Positions 1-10,654 of a stretch of DNA of 64,000 nucleotides are shown in pieces (position 1 is the stretch's first letter; the number at the start of each line of letters is the position of its first letter). The stretch comes from Diploptera punctata (lineage: Eukaryota; Arthropoda; Insecta; Blattodea; Blaberidae), in the NCBI GenBank assembly GCA_030220185.1, contig JASPKZ010004951.1:310001-374000 (forward strand). Reading direction: 5' to 3'. Made by a program: the position numbers and the translations under genes. The notes under the pieces were generated by a model. That model saw only the letters and a program-made list of their open reading frames with translations. It did no database searches and was not told the origin of the DNA.

Positions 1-383
1 TTAATATGTTATTTATTCCTATAAAAGTTCCATTTCATGATTATTCACAATCACCACATGGCGTTATATAATTATAATTCATAATTTTACCACCAGGCAG
101 TGCTGAATTTCATATTAGTACCAAAAAAAGAACCGAAAAAATTTAGGTGTCGTTAGTTGTATTACACTAGCGCCGCCTGTGGCATGTACGCGCAACTCGT
201 CCACTTTCTTCTCTGGTACTCTGTGGTATCATTTGGCTTCCAACAGCTAGATGGACTCAAGCTTAGAGCGTTGTATTTTTTAATGTATCCAACAAAATTT
301 TACATGAAGATTTTTATTGTATTATTAGTGTTTAATATAGTGCTGGTGATTCTTCGAGGTTTATTGATCTATCAAGTATTATT
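1..383. other. No recognisable gene; AT-rich flank
   Basis: AT-rich sequence upstream of the short exon that begins at 384. I see no convincing coding frame, repeat family or RNA gene in it. It may hold the promoter or 5' UTR of the fragment that follows, but no specific element supports that. Confidence 0.4.
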
Positions 384-899
384 ATGTCTGAATCAGAATC
401 TGATGAACATGAGCATGAACTTTACATCAGCCTTCATGGTAAGTAAAGTATTTTAATCAATTTATTTACATTTTCACAATTGTATATTATAAAATAATAC
501 TTTTTAGCAATACATTTTGAAATAATTGAAAATTATTTTAAAATCTAAAGATATGATTTAGATCTACAGGATTTGCAATCTAATAATGTTTATAATAAAT
601 ATAAATTTTCTTTTTAAATATGAATATTAATCATTGGTGTTGTTTTTGTTTTCTTGATTAATTCCAACGAAGATGGCATTGAAGAACCTGGCATTACAGG
701 ACCTACAGAACAAGAAGATGGTCCAGTATTGTACGTTGGCAGAAAGAGGATGAATAAACCAGAAATTTGGGTAAAAAATAAAGCAAAAAGAGGAAAGAAT
801 GAAGGCAAAAAGTATACAGACAGGAAGGGAAACATTCATGTGGAAAGACGGGTGATAGAATGTATCCATCAATGCAGGTTTAAGTGCAATGAACCTTAA
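384..899 (+). pseudogene. N-terminal fragment of a transposon-associated gene family (DUF7869-type), two exons
   Basis: Exon 1 (384-438) starts with ATG and encodes an acidic peptide beginning MSESESDEHEHELYISLH. It ends at a good donor (GTAAGT, 439-444). A pyrimidine-rich stretch precedes an acceptor AG at 671-672, and the phase-1 join keeps the frame open into exon 2 (673-899). Exon 2 carries a conserved-looking core, with WVKNKAKRGKNEGKKY followed by CIHQCRFKC. That pattern (W-x-K-N..R..G..Y, then a Cys/His cluster) resembles the N-terminus of a high-copy insect family whose C-terminus has a DUF7869, DDE-like fold. It stops at TAA right after the Cys cluster, so the rest of the protein is missing. 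A related C-terminal part lies at 7055-7893 on the other strand. The family assignment comes from motif memory; the splice model is read from the sequence. Confidence 0.5.
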
Positions 900-1239
900 G
901 ACTAATTTTGTCAATTAATCCTGTCGTAATATGAAACTTTTTCGATAAGTACGTATTTCCAATCATAATAAAAACGTTGGTATGAATCTACTTTACTTGA
1001 ATAATTTATTTCAAAATATTGCTTGGAGGACAAGGGGTATAAGTGACTCTTAATGAAAAGAAAGAGTTATAGTATGGGCTAATGTTTATATTGAATCTGT
1101 TCATATTTTTCGGATAAGTAGACTCATATATATAAGGAGCACAAACACAATTTATGAGACTTGTCAGATATTCCTTGAATTTTATATTCGCATTGATCTT
1201 TAAACTTAATTTTCTCCAAACTAATTTTTTAATCAATTG
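900..1239. other. AT-rich sequence, no gene seen
   Basis: There is an AATAAA-like hexamer near 966, which could serve the fragment ending at 899. Otherwise nothing recognisable. Short frames here lack any family features. Confidence 0.35.
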
Positions 1240-1480
1240 TACCTCTTGTCCTCTGACCGTTTCAATTGTGGGAAGCAGGCACAGTCGAATCTACGACAAG
1301 GGAACACCACCTAGAAGCACTCGCCACTGAAGATGCCCTCCGCAGCTGAGGGAGAAACGTCTGGAAGAAATACCAGTTATAGACCACGACCACATAGCCC
1401 GGAATCTATTAATATTATGATTACCGGCCGTGAACGCCTGTATTCCACAATGTCAGAGGTTATTAAATACACGTGATCAA
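1240..1480 (+). mobile_element. Retroelement remnant, Penelope-like 3' region (tentative)
   Basis: A GC-richer island with CTGAAGATG...GAAACGTCTGG, a string typical of sequences downstream of Penelope-like retroelement frames in arthropods. It is followed by ATAGACCACGACCACATAG and a decayed tail. No reverse-transcriptase or GIY-YIG coding remains here, so the assignment rests on the hammerhead-like block (1324-1364) and resemblance to known 3' regions. Confidence 0.35.
1324..1364 (+). other. Hammerhead-ribozyme-like motif
   Basis: CCA (1324-1326) can pair with TGG (1362-1364) as stem I. CTGAAGA (1327-1333) fits the core CUGANGA, whose fifth base is tolerant. CCCTC (1336-1340) pairs with GAGGG (1348-1352) as stem II, with an extra base. 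GAAAC and GTC follow. Stem III is almost absent, so activity is doubtful. Confidence 0.3.
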
Positions 1481-1780
1481 CGATTACTAAAAAGAAAACC
1501 ATGACTCAACAATGCAGGGGTTTCTATGGGAAAAAAATTAGATCTATCAAAATCTGTTGGTGATATTTCAAATTCGAAATTGGCTAATATTTGACGAAAT
1601 CTAAGTGGAAAAATATGCATGGATTATTAGTACTATATCCAGGAATTCAGAACCAGGTGAACATTTAATTAATCAACAAAAAAATCGAGATAAAGGATTC
1701 GGACATTATGGAAAAAAATCTCCATTGACAAGAACAACAATAAACTCAATACTTCATTTGAAGATAGTAACAGCAATGAT
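1481..1780. other. AT-rich flank of the satellite array
   Basis: No gene seen. A weakly coding-like A/G-rich stretch on the plus strand leads into the first diverged satellite unit near 1781. Confidence 0.3.
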
Positions 1781-4700
1781 CTAAAAACGAACAGAAGAAG
1801 CAATAAAAAGCGTAGAAGAGAGAGACAAGACAGAACTAGATCTAGAAGCCGAATTACATCGCTTGTGATATTGAGAAATGGATGAATTCCAAACATGATA
1901 AGGATATTGAACATACAAGAAAAAGAAGGAGGAGAGGGAAACTGGACTCGTCTAGTGAAAGGGCACCTAGTTTGGAAAATGTGATGAAACAAGAAGAAAG
2001 TACATACAGATCTAGATCTAGAAGCAGAATTTTATTGCGAGCATGTGATATTGAGAAATGAATGGACTCCAACAATGATAAGGATACTGAACATACAAGA
2101 GAAAGAAAGAGGAGAAGGAAACGGGACTTGTCTAATGAAAGGGCATCTAGCTTGGTAAGTGTGATGAAACAAGAAGAAAGCAGGGACAGATCTAGATATA
2201 GAAGCAGAATTCCATCGCGAACACGTGATATTGAGAAATGGATGGACTCCAACCATGATAAGAATACTGAATATGCAAGAGAAAGAAGGAGGAGAAGGAA
2301 ATAGGACTCATCTAGTGAAAGGTCATCTAGCTTGGAAAGTGTGATTAAACAAGAAGAAAGCAGAGACAGATCTAGAAGCAGAATTCCATCGCGAGACTGT
2401 GGTATTGAGAAAAGGATGGACTCCAACCATGAAACGGAGACTGAACATACAAGGGAAAGAAGGAGGAGAAGTAAACTGGATATCTATCTTGGAAAGTGTG
2501 ATCAAACAAGAAGAAAGCAGATACAGATCTAGATCTAGAAGCAGAATTCCATCGCGAGCACGTGATATTGAGAAATAGATGGACTCCAACCATGATAAGG
2601 ATACTGAACATACAAGATAAAGAAGGAGAGGAAAAGGAAACAGGACTCGTCTAGTGATAGGGCATCTAGCTTGAAAAGTGTGATCAAACAAGAAGAAGGC
2701 AGATACAGATCTAGATCTAGAAGCAGAATTCCATCGCGAGCACGTGATATTGAGAAATAGATGGACTCCAACCATGATAAGGATACTGAACATACAAGAT
2801 AAAGAAGGAGAGGAAAAGGAAACAGGACTCGTCTAGTGATAGGGCATCTAGCTTGAAAAGTGTGATCAAACAAGAAGAAGGCAGATACAGATCTAGATCT
2901 AGAAGCAGAATTCCATCGCGAGCACGTGATATTGAGAAATAGATGGACTCCAACCATGACAAGGATACTGAACATACAAGATAAAGAAGGAGAGGAAAAG
3001 GAAACAGGACTCGTCTAGTGATTAGGGCATCTAGCTTGAAAAGTGTGATCAAACAAGAAGAAAGCAGGGACAGATCTAGATATAGAAGCAGAATTCCATC
3101 GCGAGCACGTGATATTGAGACTCCAACCATGATAAGGATACTGAACATACAAGATAAAGAAGGAGAGGAAAAGGAAACAGGACTCGTCTAGTGATAGGGC
3201 ATCTAGCTTGAAAAGTGTGATCAAACAAGAAGAAAGCAGGGACAGATCTAGATATAGAAGCAGAATTCCATCGCGAGCACGTGATATTGAGAAATAGATG
3301 GACTCCAACCATGATAAGGATACTGAACATACAAGATAAAGAAGGAGAGGAAAAGGAAACAGGACTCGTCTAGTGATTAGGGCATCTAGCTTGAAAAGTG
3401 TGATCAAACAAGAAGAAAGCCGGGACAGATCTAGATATAGAAGCAGAATTCCATCGCGAGCACGTGATATTGAGAAATAGATGGACTCCAACCATGATAA
3501 GGATACTGAACATACAAGATAAAGAAGGAGAGGAAAAGGAAACAGGACTCGTCTAGTGATTAGGGCATCTAGCTTGAAAAGTGTGATCAAACAAGAAGAA
3601 AGCAGGGACAGATCTAGATATAGAAGCAGAATTCCATCGCGAGCACGTGATATTGAGAAATAGATGGACTCCAACTATGATAAGGATACTGAACATACAA
3701 GATAAAGAAGGAGAGGAAAAGGAAACAGGACTCGTCTAGTGATAGGGCATCTAGCTTGAAAAGTGTGATCAAACAAGAAGAAAGCAGATACAGATCTAGA
3801 TCTAGAAGCAGAATTCCATCGCGAGCACGTGATATTGAGAAATAGATGGACTCCAACCATGACAAGCATACTGAACATACAAGATAAAGAAGGAGAGGAA
3901 AAGGAAACAGGACTCGTCTAGTGATTAGGGCATCTAGCTTGAAAAGTGTGGTCAAACAAGAAGAAAGCAGGGACAGATCTAGATATAGAAGCAGAATTCC
4001 ATCGCGAGCACGTGATATTGAGAAATATATGGACTCCAACCATGATAAGGATACTGAACATACAAGATAAAGAAGGAGAGGAAAAGGAAACAGGACTCGT
4101 CTAGTGATTAGGGCATCTAGCTTGAAAAGTGTGATCAAACAAGAAGAAAGCAGGGACAGATCTAGATATAGAAGCAGAATTCCATCGCGAGCACGTGATA
4201 TTGAGAAATGGATGGACTCCAACCATGATAAGAATACTGAATATGCAAGAGAAAGAAGGAGGAGAAGGAAATAGGACTCATCTAGTGAAAGGTCATCTAG
4301 CTTGGAAAGTGTGATTAAACAAGAAGAAAGCAGAGACAGATCTAGAAGCAGAATTCCATCGCGAGACTGTGGTATTGAGAAAAGGATGGACTCCAACCAT
4401 GATACGGAGACTGAACATACAAGGGAAAGAAGGAGGAGAAGTAAACTGGATATCTAACTTGGAAAGTGTGATCAAACAAGAAGAAAGCAGATACAGATCT
4501 AGATCTAGAAGCAGAATTTTATTGCGAGCATGTGATATTGAGAAATGAATGGACTCCAACAATGATAAGGATACTGAACATACAAGAGAAAGAAAGAGGA
4601 GAAGGAAACGGGACTTGTCTAATGAAAGGGCATCTAGCTTGGTAAGTGTGATGAAACAAGAAGAAAGCAGAGACAGATCTAGATATACAAGCAGAATTCC

Positions 4701-5345
4701 ATCGCGTGCACGTGATATTGAGAAATAGATGGACTCCAACCATGATAAGGATACTGAACATACAAGATAAAGAAGGAGAGGAAAAGGAAACAGGACTCGT
4801 CTAGTGATAGGGCATCTAGCTTGAAAAGTGTGATCAAACAAGAAGAAAGCAGAGACAGATCTAGATATAGAAGCAGAATTCCATCGCGAGCATGTGACAT
4901 TGAGAAATAGATGGACTTCAACCATGATAAGGATACCGAACATACAAGATAAAGAAGGATGATAAGAAAACATGACTCGTCTAGTGAAAGGGCATCTAGC
5001 ATGGAAAGTGTGATCAAACATGAAGAAAGAAGATACAGATCTAGATCTCGAGGCAGAATTCCATCTCGATCATGTGATATTGAAAAAAGGATGGACTCCA
5101 ACCATGATAACGAGACTGAACATACAAGAGAAAAAGGAGGAGAAGGAAACTGGACATCTAACTTGGAAAGTGTGATCACACAAGAAGAAATCGCAGACAG
5201 ATCTAGATCTAGAAGCAGAATTCCATCGCGAGCATGTGATAATGAGAAATAGATGGACTCCAACCATGATAAGGATACTGAACATACAAGAGAAAGAAGG
5301 AGGAGAAGGAAACAGGACTTGTCTAGTGAAAAGGCGACTAGTTTG
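1781..5345 (+). repeat. Satellite array of 182/183-bp units derived from an Arg/Ser-rich coding repeat
   Basis: About 19 head-to-tail units. On the plus strand each unit reads as an SR-like peptide of about 61 residues containing RSRSRSRIPSRA, then DIEKWMDSNHDKDTEHTR, then RERRRRRK and SSLESVIKQEESRDR. Edge units (for example 2062-2304) keep long open frames, whereas core units carry two recurrent stops. The array is bounded on the left by unrelated DNA and on the right, near 5380, by a SINE fragment. The parent could be an SR-rich nuclear protein, but I cannot name it. Long minus-strand frames over the array are by-products of the near-multiple-of-3 period. Confidence 0.9.
2544..4359 (+). 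repeat. Homogenised core of the satellite (EcoRI-spaced units)
   Basis: GAATTCCATCGCG recurs at 2544, 2726, 2908, 3091, 3263, 3446, 3629, 3811, 3994 and 4177, spaced 182, 182, 183, 172, 183, 183, 182, 183 and 183 bp. The 172-bp spacing is an 11-bp deletion near 3120. Most core units share GAGAAATAG (a stop in place of the Trp codon) and ACAAGATAAAG (a second stop), which shows amplification of an already non-coding unit. Confidence 0.9.
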
Positions 5346-5412
5346 GAAAGTGTGGTCAAACAAGAAGAAACCAGAGACTCGTTTTTGCGTAATTCTAATG
5401 AATCGCCATAAC

Positions 5413-5465
5413 CCGATTCCGATTGAGGGTCTTTCCACTTTTGAGCGGTTGCCCTTTTACCAGCC
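5413..5465 (-). repeat. 3' end fragment of the tRNA-headed SINE A
   Basis: The reverse complement matches the 3' part of the SINE copies at 8411 and 38089 (the block with GGGCAACCGCTCAAAAGTGG, then ACCCTCAATCGGAATCGG). Head and body are absent. Confidence 0.75.
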
Positions 5466-6038
5466 ATAACCCGAGAAATATAAAAAGGAAATGTCAGCTA
5501 TCGAGTAAATAATAATGATAGAACTTGTAAAATGTGTTATAATATAACAATGAAATGAAGGGGTCCCGGCAAGAAATTGCCAAGTCACATTTTCCTAAAT
5601 ATGAGATAAATCAATTTGAATATATGTTAAAATCCTCAAATTACAGACAGCATTACATTTTGATTCTACGGGTGAAATGTATTTTTATAATATGTATTTA
5701 ATGAAATGGTGAAGTATATTATAAATATTTTTCTCGTTTTATATCTAGAAGGTACATTTAAAAATATATTTTTGTGTGACTTGACATTACCTAGACGAAA
5801 AAAATCACAAAATTTGTAGAATAGTCATTTATTAACATGATAATTGTTTACAATTAACTTGTTTATTTTTTATTTATTAAAATAATGTTACATATGTTCC
5901 AAAAATATAAACAATGCCCTAGAAAACCTTCCTCATTATGTATTCCACCATTAAAAAAACTGAATAAATATTAATCAACATAAAACACGGTTACATTTAC
6001 TTATTTTAGGAATTCACACTATGAAGTATATTAATTTC
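5466..6038. other. AT-rich spacer, nothing recognised
   Basis: Long A/T runs and short duplicated words only. No coding frame, tRNA-like box pair or repeat end seen. Confidence 0.4.
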
Positions 6039-6078
6039 GGTAAAATTTAATCACTCACCTCATATTATTCATCTTATT

Positions 6079-6407
6079 TTAATATAAACTAGTTTCGGAA
6101 CTTAGTTTCCGTTCCATCTTCAGTATCTTCACGGCCGTTGTTCTGTCGTCTTGAAGAGCCGTCCTTCGCTCCATCCATTGGCAGACTGAAAACCTCAAAA
6201 CCGAGTCATTTTCCCCGGGAATTTCAAAGTTCGTCAATTTCTCCTTTTCACTTCTTTGAATGTAGATATTTCCCCAAACAGTGAGTTCTTTTGGTTTTTC
6301 TATTTGTTTTAATAATTTAGTCTTCTTTTCGATAAGATATTTTTCAGAGCATGCATGGGTTGCCATTGCAGATTTTTCTACTTCCTCTTTCTTGACACTC
6401 CTAAGAT
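6079..6407 (-). pseudogene. Penelope-like GIY-YIG C-terminal fragment (left arm)
   Basis: The minus-strand frame reads through HLRSVKKEEVEKSAMATHA, then KLLKQIEKPKELTVW and IYIQRSEKEKL. This is the pattern of the C-terminal GIY-YIG endonuclease part of Penelope-like retroelements, where EKSAVAEHAW and REAIYIQ are typical. The catalytic GIY-YIG core itself is missing; only the later helix-rich part and tail remain. It is a diverged mirror copy of the fragment at 6428-6747. The reverse transcriptase is absent. Confidence 0.55.
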
Positions 6408-6427
6408 GTTCGTTCACTCTAGTTTTC

Positions 6428-6747
6428 ATCTTAGGAACGTCAAAAAAGGGGAAGTAGAAAAATCTGCAGTGGCTGCCCATGCATGGTCTGAAAACCATCT
6501 TATCGATAAGAAGGCTAAATTATTAAATCAAATAGAAAAACCAAAAGAACTCACTGTTTGGCAAAAGATCTACATTCAAAGGAGCGAAAAGGAGAAATTG
6601 ATGAACTTTGAAATTCCCGGGGAGAATGACCCGGTTTCGAGGTTTTTCAGTCTGCCAATGGAAGGAGCGAAGGACGGCTCTTCAAGACGACAGAACAACG
6701 ATCGTGAAGATACTGAAGATGGAACGGAAACTAAGTTCCGAAACTAG
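6428..6747 (+). pseudogene. Penelope-like GIY-YIG C-terminal fragment (right arm)
   Basis: The plus-strand frame contains HLRNVKKGEVEKSAVAAHAW, then LLNQIEKPKELTVWQKIYIQ, and ends about 100 codons later. It is the better-preserved arm. As in the left arm, the N-terminal GIY and YIG motifs are lost. A hammerhead-like block overlaps its 3' end (6713-6744), a position where Penelope-like elements are known to carry ribozyme motifs. Confidence 0.6.
6713..6744 (+). other. Hammerhead-ribozyme-like motif in the Penelope-like tail
   Basis: CTGAAGA (6713-6719), stem GGAAC/GTTCC (6721-6725 with 6735-6739), then GAAAC (6740-6744). Upstream GATA and downstream TAT could form a weak stem I. A mirrored copy sits at about 6092-6122 on the minus strand. 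Confidence 0.35.
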
Positions 6748-7054
6748 TTTATATTAAAATAAGAAGAATAATATGATGTGAGTGATTAAATTTTACCTAA
6801 ATGGTTACAGTTAACTATTATTTGCCCTATTTAAAAAATCAAAATATTATTTAATAATTTATGTTTCACAAAAGATAAACAATGTCCTAAAATAAGTCTT
6901 CCACGTCATTTGCTCCATCATTATCAACATCATTTGATATCAAGTTCCGGGAAAAGTCATGATATATTGAAGGGACATCCTCCATTACATTCGTCACATC
7001 TGTAAGTTTGTTCTTTTTTTATCTTAAGTGGTCCTAAATTTTTCTGCCTTAGAG

Positions 7055-7893
7055 TCATGGTATTTGTGTCCCCTTTGTTTCTTGTAGAAACTCTTCAAAC
7101 TCTATATTCATCCCGTTTTTTAATTTCATGGCCCATGGTTTGGCATTTTCAAATCTAAAGCATATAGCCTCTGAGAATTTAAGTTCTATACCACTAATAC
7201 ATACTTTCTTATTAGTATTAATTAACCCACGTTTCAAAGCTTTTATATTTTAAAAAGTACTGCTTTCCATTTCGACTACGTCAAACTTGTGCTTATGACC
7301 GCAAGACTTAATTATTTCTCTCCGGTGTGATGGAGAGTATCCATTAGCTTGTCCCTTCTGATATTTTTCAATTTTAGCAAAATCTCTATCAGGGGGTAAG
7401 TATGTGTGTCCATAAATTAGAAAAAAATGTTCAATTCCTTCAAACTGCTTTGTGTGGATCAGATAACTCCAAATTACCATTATATTCCAATTCTTATTGT
7501 GACTCCCACATTGTCAGTAAATATAATGAGTTTCTTTGCAGAAATGCATTTGGTTTTTATGTATTTCAGGATGCAGCTTCCAATCTCATAGCTGCCTCGT
7601 CCTGTAATACTCTCATCACATGCAAACATGTGTCCAGTATTTTGGCCACAATCATGTATTTCTACATTATACGTCCAGAGTTTTCTTGAGCAGAAGGCAA
7701 TGCAGCCACTCAGCTTTGGAGTAGGCGATGTCTGCTGCAAATATATGGATATAACATGCATAGATGGATTGTCCTTAGCCAATTTGAAAAAATCGTGCAG
7801 TTTGTTCCTCAACGACTCTGCATAGCGCAAGTGTAAATTTCTTTGAGATCCGAGGGTCGTAGGATGAACACAATGAAAAACTAGTATGAACAA
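7055..7893 (-). pseudogene. C-terminal part of a DUF7869-type transposon-associated gene, decayed
   Basis: Read on the minus strand, three frames follow one another. 7893-7480 has a region with KLWTYNVEIHDCGQNTGHM, RGSYEIGSCILKYI and then TDNVG. 7480-7250 has YGHTYLPPDRDFAKIEK. 7237-7055 has the C-terminal segment with TNKKVCISG. The order matches the family pattern: LPTP..LWTYN, RGS.EI.SCL, a DNCGGQN-like site, GHT.LPCDRDF, then a basic tail. The DNCGGQN-like site is frameshifted here. At least two further frame changes show decay. It may belong to the same family as 384-899, but sits on the opposite strand about 6 kb away. Confidence 0.6.
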
Positions 7894-8372
7894 AATTAGT
7901 GATTATATTATAAAATTGTATTATATTTCAGGTTTTTACATATTTTAATGCAGCACGTATGTACCGCATACAAGTAGTGGACCGCGCGCTCTCATTTTTT
8001 GTGTTAAAAATAAAATTGTGCAAAATCTGTAGGCCTACGTGATACGTAAAAGCTAGTAATAGTTGTATTATCAGGGGGTTTGACTTGACTTACTTCTATT
8101 AAAATGTCTCATGCCGCAAAATTTTCGCAGGCCTGTAACTAAAGTTTTTAGAACATAAAACTAAAAACATGTATTATGTACCTCCCGTATGTACTTAATT
8201 ATATTACATTAACAACTGGTTGTTAAAATAACATTGAAAACTTTACAAATATTATTATTTTACTCTCACTCTATAAAACAAGACGTCATTCTACAGTTAC
8301 CGATATAGGATATAATCTATATTTTAAGGTAAAATATTATTAATGATTGAAGCTCCATATTTTCTCTTAAAG

Positions 8373-8410
<38 letters not shown>
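7894..8410. other. AT-rich spacer with a TA/GT microsatellite
   Basis: No gene seen. It ends in a (TA)n run at about 8372-8400 and a short (GT)n into which SINE A has inserted. Confidence 0.5.
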
Positions 8411-8412
<2 letters not shown>

Positions 8413-8754
8413 CCCGCGTCGTAGCCGAGCGGTTAAGGTAGGAAGCCTTGGCGCAGAGCTACGGGACTTGCGCTGGTTCGAGTCTCCATGGGGGAAGAAA
8501 TTTTCTCATGGTATTTCGGCCAGCATGGGACCGGTGCCCACCCAGCATCGTGAGGCAATTGGGTAGCTACAATAAGTAGCGGCTCCAGGTTGAGGAACCA
8601 GCTATAACGGCTGGGGGACTCGACATGCTAACCACATGTCACCCCTACACTGGCTGTTGATCATCTACCTCTGTGATTGACACATGTGGATGTGAAGGGT
8701 CAGCAGCCGGCTGGTAGAAGGGCAACCGCTGAAAAGTGGAAAGACTCGGATCGG
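8411..8754 (+). mobile_element. tRNA-derived SINE A, full-length copy
   Basis: The tRNA-like head has box A TAGCCGAGCGGTTAAG (8422-8437) and box B GGTTCGAGTCT (8475-8485). It is followed by a body of about 270 bp with CATGCTAACCACATGTCACC, ending in an ACTCGGATCGGA-type tail. Head spacing and a long arm between the boxes suggest a Leu- or Ser-type tRNA ancestor. It lies in a (TA)n/(GT)n tract, so a target duplication cannot be told apart from the microsatellite. A second copy at 38089 has a clean duplication. Confidence 0.85.
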
Positions 8755-9279
8755 ATAGATATATATATATATATAATCTTCTTCTTGTAAGCCCATGTTT
8801 CCCTTAACAGAGATTTAGGCGCTCTCCCTCTACAGGGAAGAATTTGAACCATACTAATTTAGTTACACTTGTTTTCGTGCAGATGTCATTCGAGTGGTCC
8901 GTGGTCAGCGTTCCGCCTCATACTGACAAACAAACATTTTATATATATATTTATATATATATATATATATTTATTTTTTTCTATATAACTGCTGATTATA
9001 ATCAATTTAAAAAAACATTTCTTACAAAAACCGTTACCTAAGTAAAATTAATTTACTCAGCAAGTACAAACAATGAATGATTTTTTAAAACTCATATTCA
9101 AACATTGAAAAGGATTTTAAAATAGAAACCTTTTTCATATTTATTATTTACTAGAGGTCGCACAGCGACCGAAATTCTAGCACATTTTTTTAAGTTTTGT
9201 CACAAATACGTCATTAATGCACATTAATTTTCGATTTATTTAAAAAATACGAACAATAGGAAAATTTATAACTACTTCA

Positions 9280-9814
9280 TCTAATATATAAAAATGAATG
9301 TTTGTTTGTTCATACTTTATGCGCGGCCATACCGTTGATCCGATTGTGATCGACTCTTTTTTTTGCTAAATGTTTAGGAGATTCCCAGGTGAACACAAGG
9401 CTATAGGAGAGTTGAAATATTCAACTCCTACACCCTTAAAAAACACCCTTTGTAGTGAAAAACTGAGAACTTTTTTTTACTCTTAAATGGCTGACGCTGC
9501 CTAAACCATAATAAATACACAAAATTGCTACTGTACACAGAATTGAATATCTCAAAAAACTCTATAGAAAAGTCTGCGACAGCATATGTTTTTATCTTTT
9601 AAGGATAACTCACAATATCTATCCATTTATGTATTTTATTGATGCCGACAAAATCGAGATGCGTAGGTTTCTAGGCAACGCCGGGTAGTCAGCACGGGGA
9701 ATCTAAAAACAATACGAATATAAAAATATATTGATTTTTCATTTTACATATATAACTATATGAAAAAAAATTATCATCTATATTGGTGCAGCAGCGGACG
9801 CCGGATATTAGATA
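9280..9814 (+). mobile_element. Helitron-like non-autonomous element, type I
   Basis: Starts with TC followed by TAATATATAAAAATGAATG and the conserved TTTATGCGCGGCCATACCG. It ends in a diverged GCAGCGGACGCCGG hairpin and GATAAT, where better copies read GGCGTAGCAGCGCACGCC, nine more bases, then CTAAT. A hairpin shortly before CTRRT is the Helitron 3' signature. No Rep/helicase coding. Length about 0.53 kb. Confidence 0.55.
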
Positions 9815-9886
9815 ATATATTTTTTTTTCATATCATATTAAGCTTACATTGCCCAACGTCGAAAATTTAATTATAACACACACACA

Positions 9887-9896
<10 letters not shown>

Positions 9897-9946
<50 letters not shown>

Positions 9947-9966
9947 GAGTATATATGTACACACAC

Positions 9967-10038
<72 letters not shown>

Positions 10039-10056
10039 GTGCGCGTGTGTGTATGT
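9897..10056. repeat. (TA)n and (GT)n microsatellites
   Basis: Two long TA runs (about 9897-9944 and 9969-10012) separated by ACACACATG, then a GT/GC-rich run to about 10056. They sit in the spacer of the 2.5-kb unit; the same spacer has TA/GT runs in other copies. Confidence 0.95.
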
Positions 10057-10372
10057 ATTGATTTAATAAGTAATGAATATATATACTTGCGCTACGCAAC
10101 ATTTCACTTTTCTATTAAAAATATGAATTTCCTTACAAATCAATAACAAAAATGTTGTAATAAACAACTTACGTTTCCGAGCAACGCCACTGAATGTGAA
10201 ATTGATAAAGTAAGTTTGTAATTCGAATTTAATAAAATATGAATATATCACAGATTAAATATATTTATAACCGTAAATTTTTGGAATGAAGAATGCGCAA
10301 CTCTTCCTTTATCAGGTAAATACTAACACATTAGAAATACCATATTTATCATAGATTAGATGCTTGAAAATA

Positions 10373-10654
10373 AGAACAGTTAAGTCTCGTAGACTGCGAT
10401 GGGCAGGACATTTTGCACTTATGGGGAATGAAAGACTTGCATTGAAGCTTCTTGTAGGAAAGCCAGAGGGAAAATGCCCAGTTGGTAGACCAAGATTGAG
10501 GTGGGAGAATAACATTAACTATGATTTGAGGGAAGTAAATTATACAGGGAGTGATTGGAAAGCATTAGCTCAGGATAGGGATGTATGGAGAGCTTATGTC
10601 CGCGCGGCCATGAACCTACGGGTTCGATATTGCCAGTGAGTAAGTAAGTAAGTA
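10373..10654 (+). mobile_element. 5'-truncated RTE-like non-LTR fragment
   Basis: Encodes the extreme C-terminus of the element (RRLRWAGHFALMGNER, then VGRPRLRWENNINYDLREV) and ends in a (GTAA)n 3' tail. It is flanked by a 15-bp target duplication, AGATGCTTGAAAATA, at 10358-10372 and 10655-10669. It therefore inserted into the spacer of the 2.5-kb unit by target-primed reverse transcription and is heavily 5'-truncated (282 bp). Confidence 0.85.

Larger units (their letters stand above)
6039..6797. repeat. Long inverted repeat (arms about 370 bp, loop about 20 bp)
   Basis: GGTAAAATTTAATCACTCAC at 6039 is mirrored by the sequence ending TTTTACC at 6797. The arms meet around 6408-6427, where CCTAAGATG faces CATCTTAGG. 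The arms differ by scattered substitutions, so the two are not recent perfect copies. Both carry the same Penelope-like C-terminal coding sequence, pointing toward the centre at their 5' ends. Transcription through the region would give a long hairpin RNA. Confidence 0.9.

Noticed and set aside
157..456. 99-codon plus-strand frame rich in hydrophobic residues
   Set aside because: It overlaps the better-supported spliced exon at 384-438 in another frame and has no recognisable domain.
1854..5467. Long minus-strand frames (190-262 codons) rich in Leu and Ser over the satellite
   Set aside because: They arise because a repeat close to a multiple of three keeps one antisense frame open. They overlap many alternatives and have no family features; the coding history is on the plus strand.
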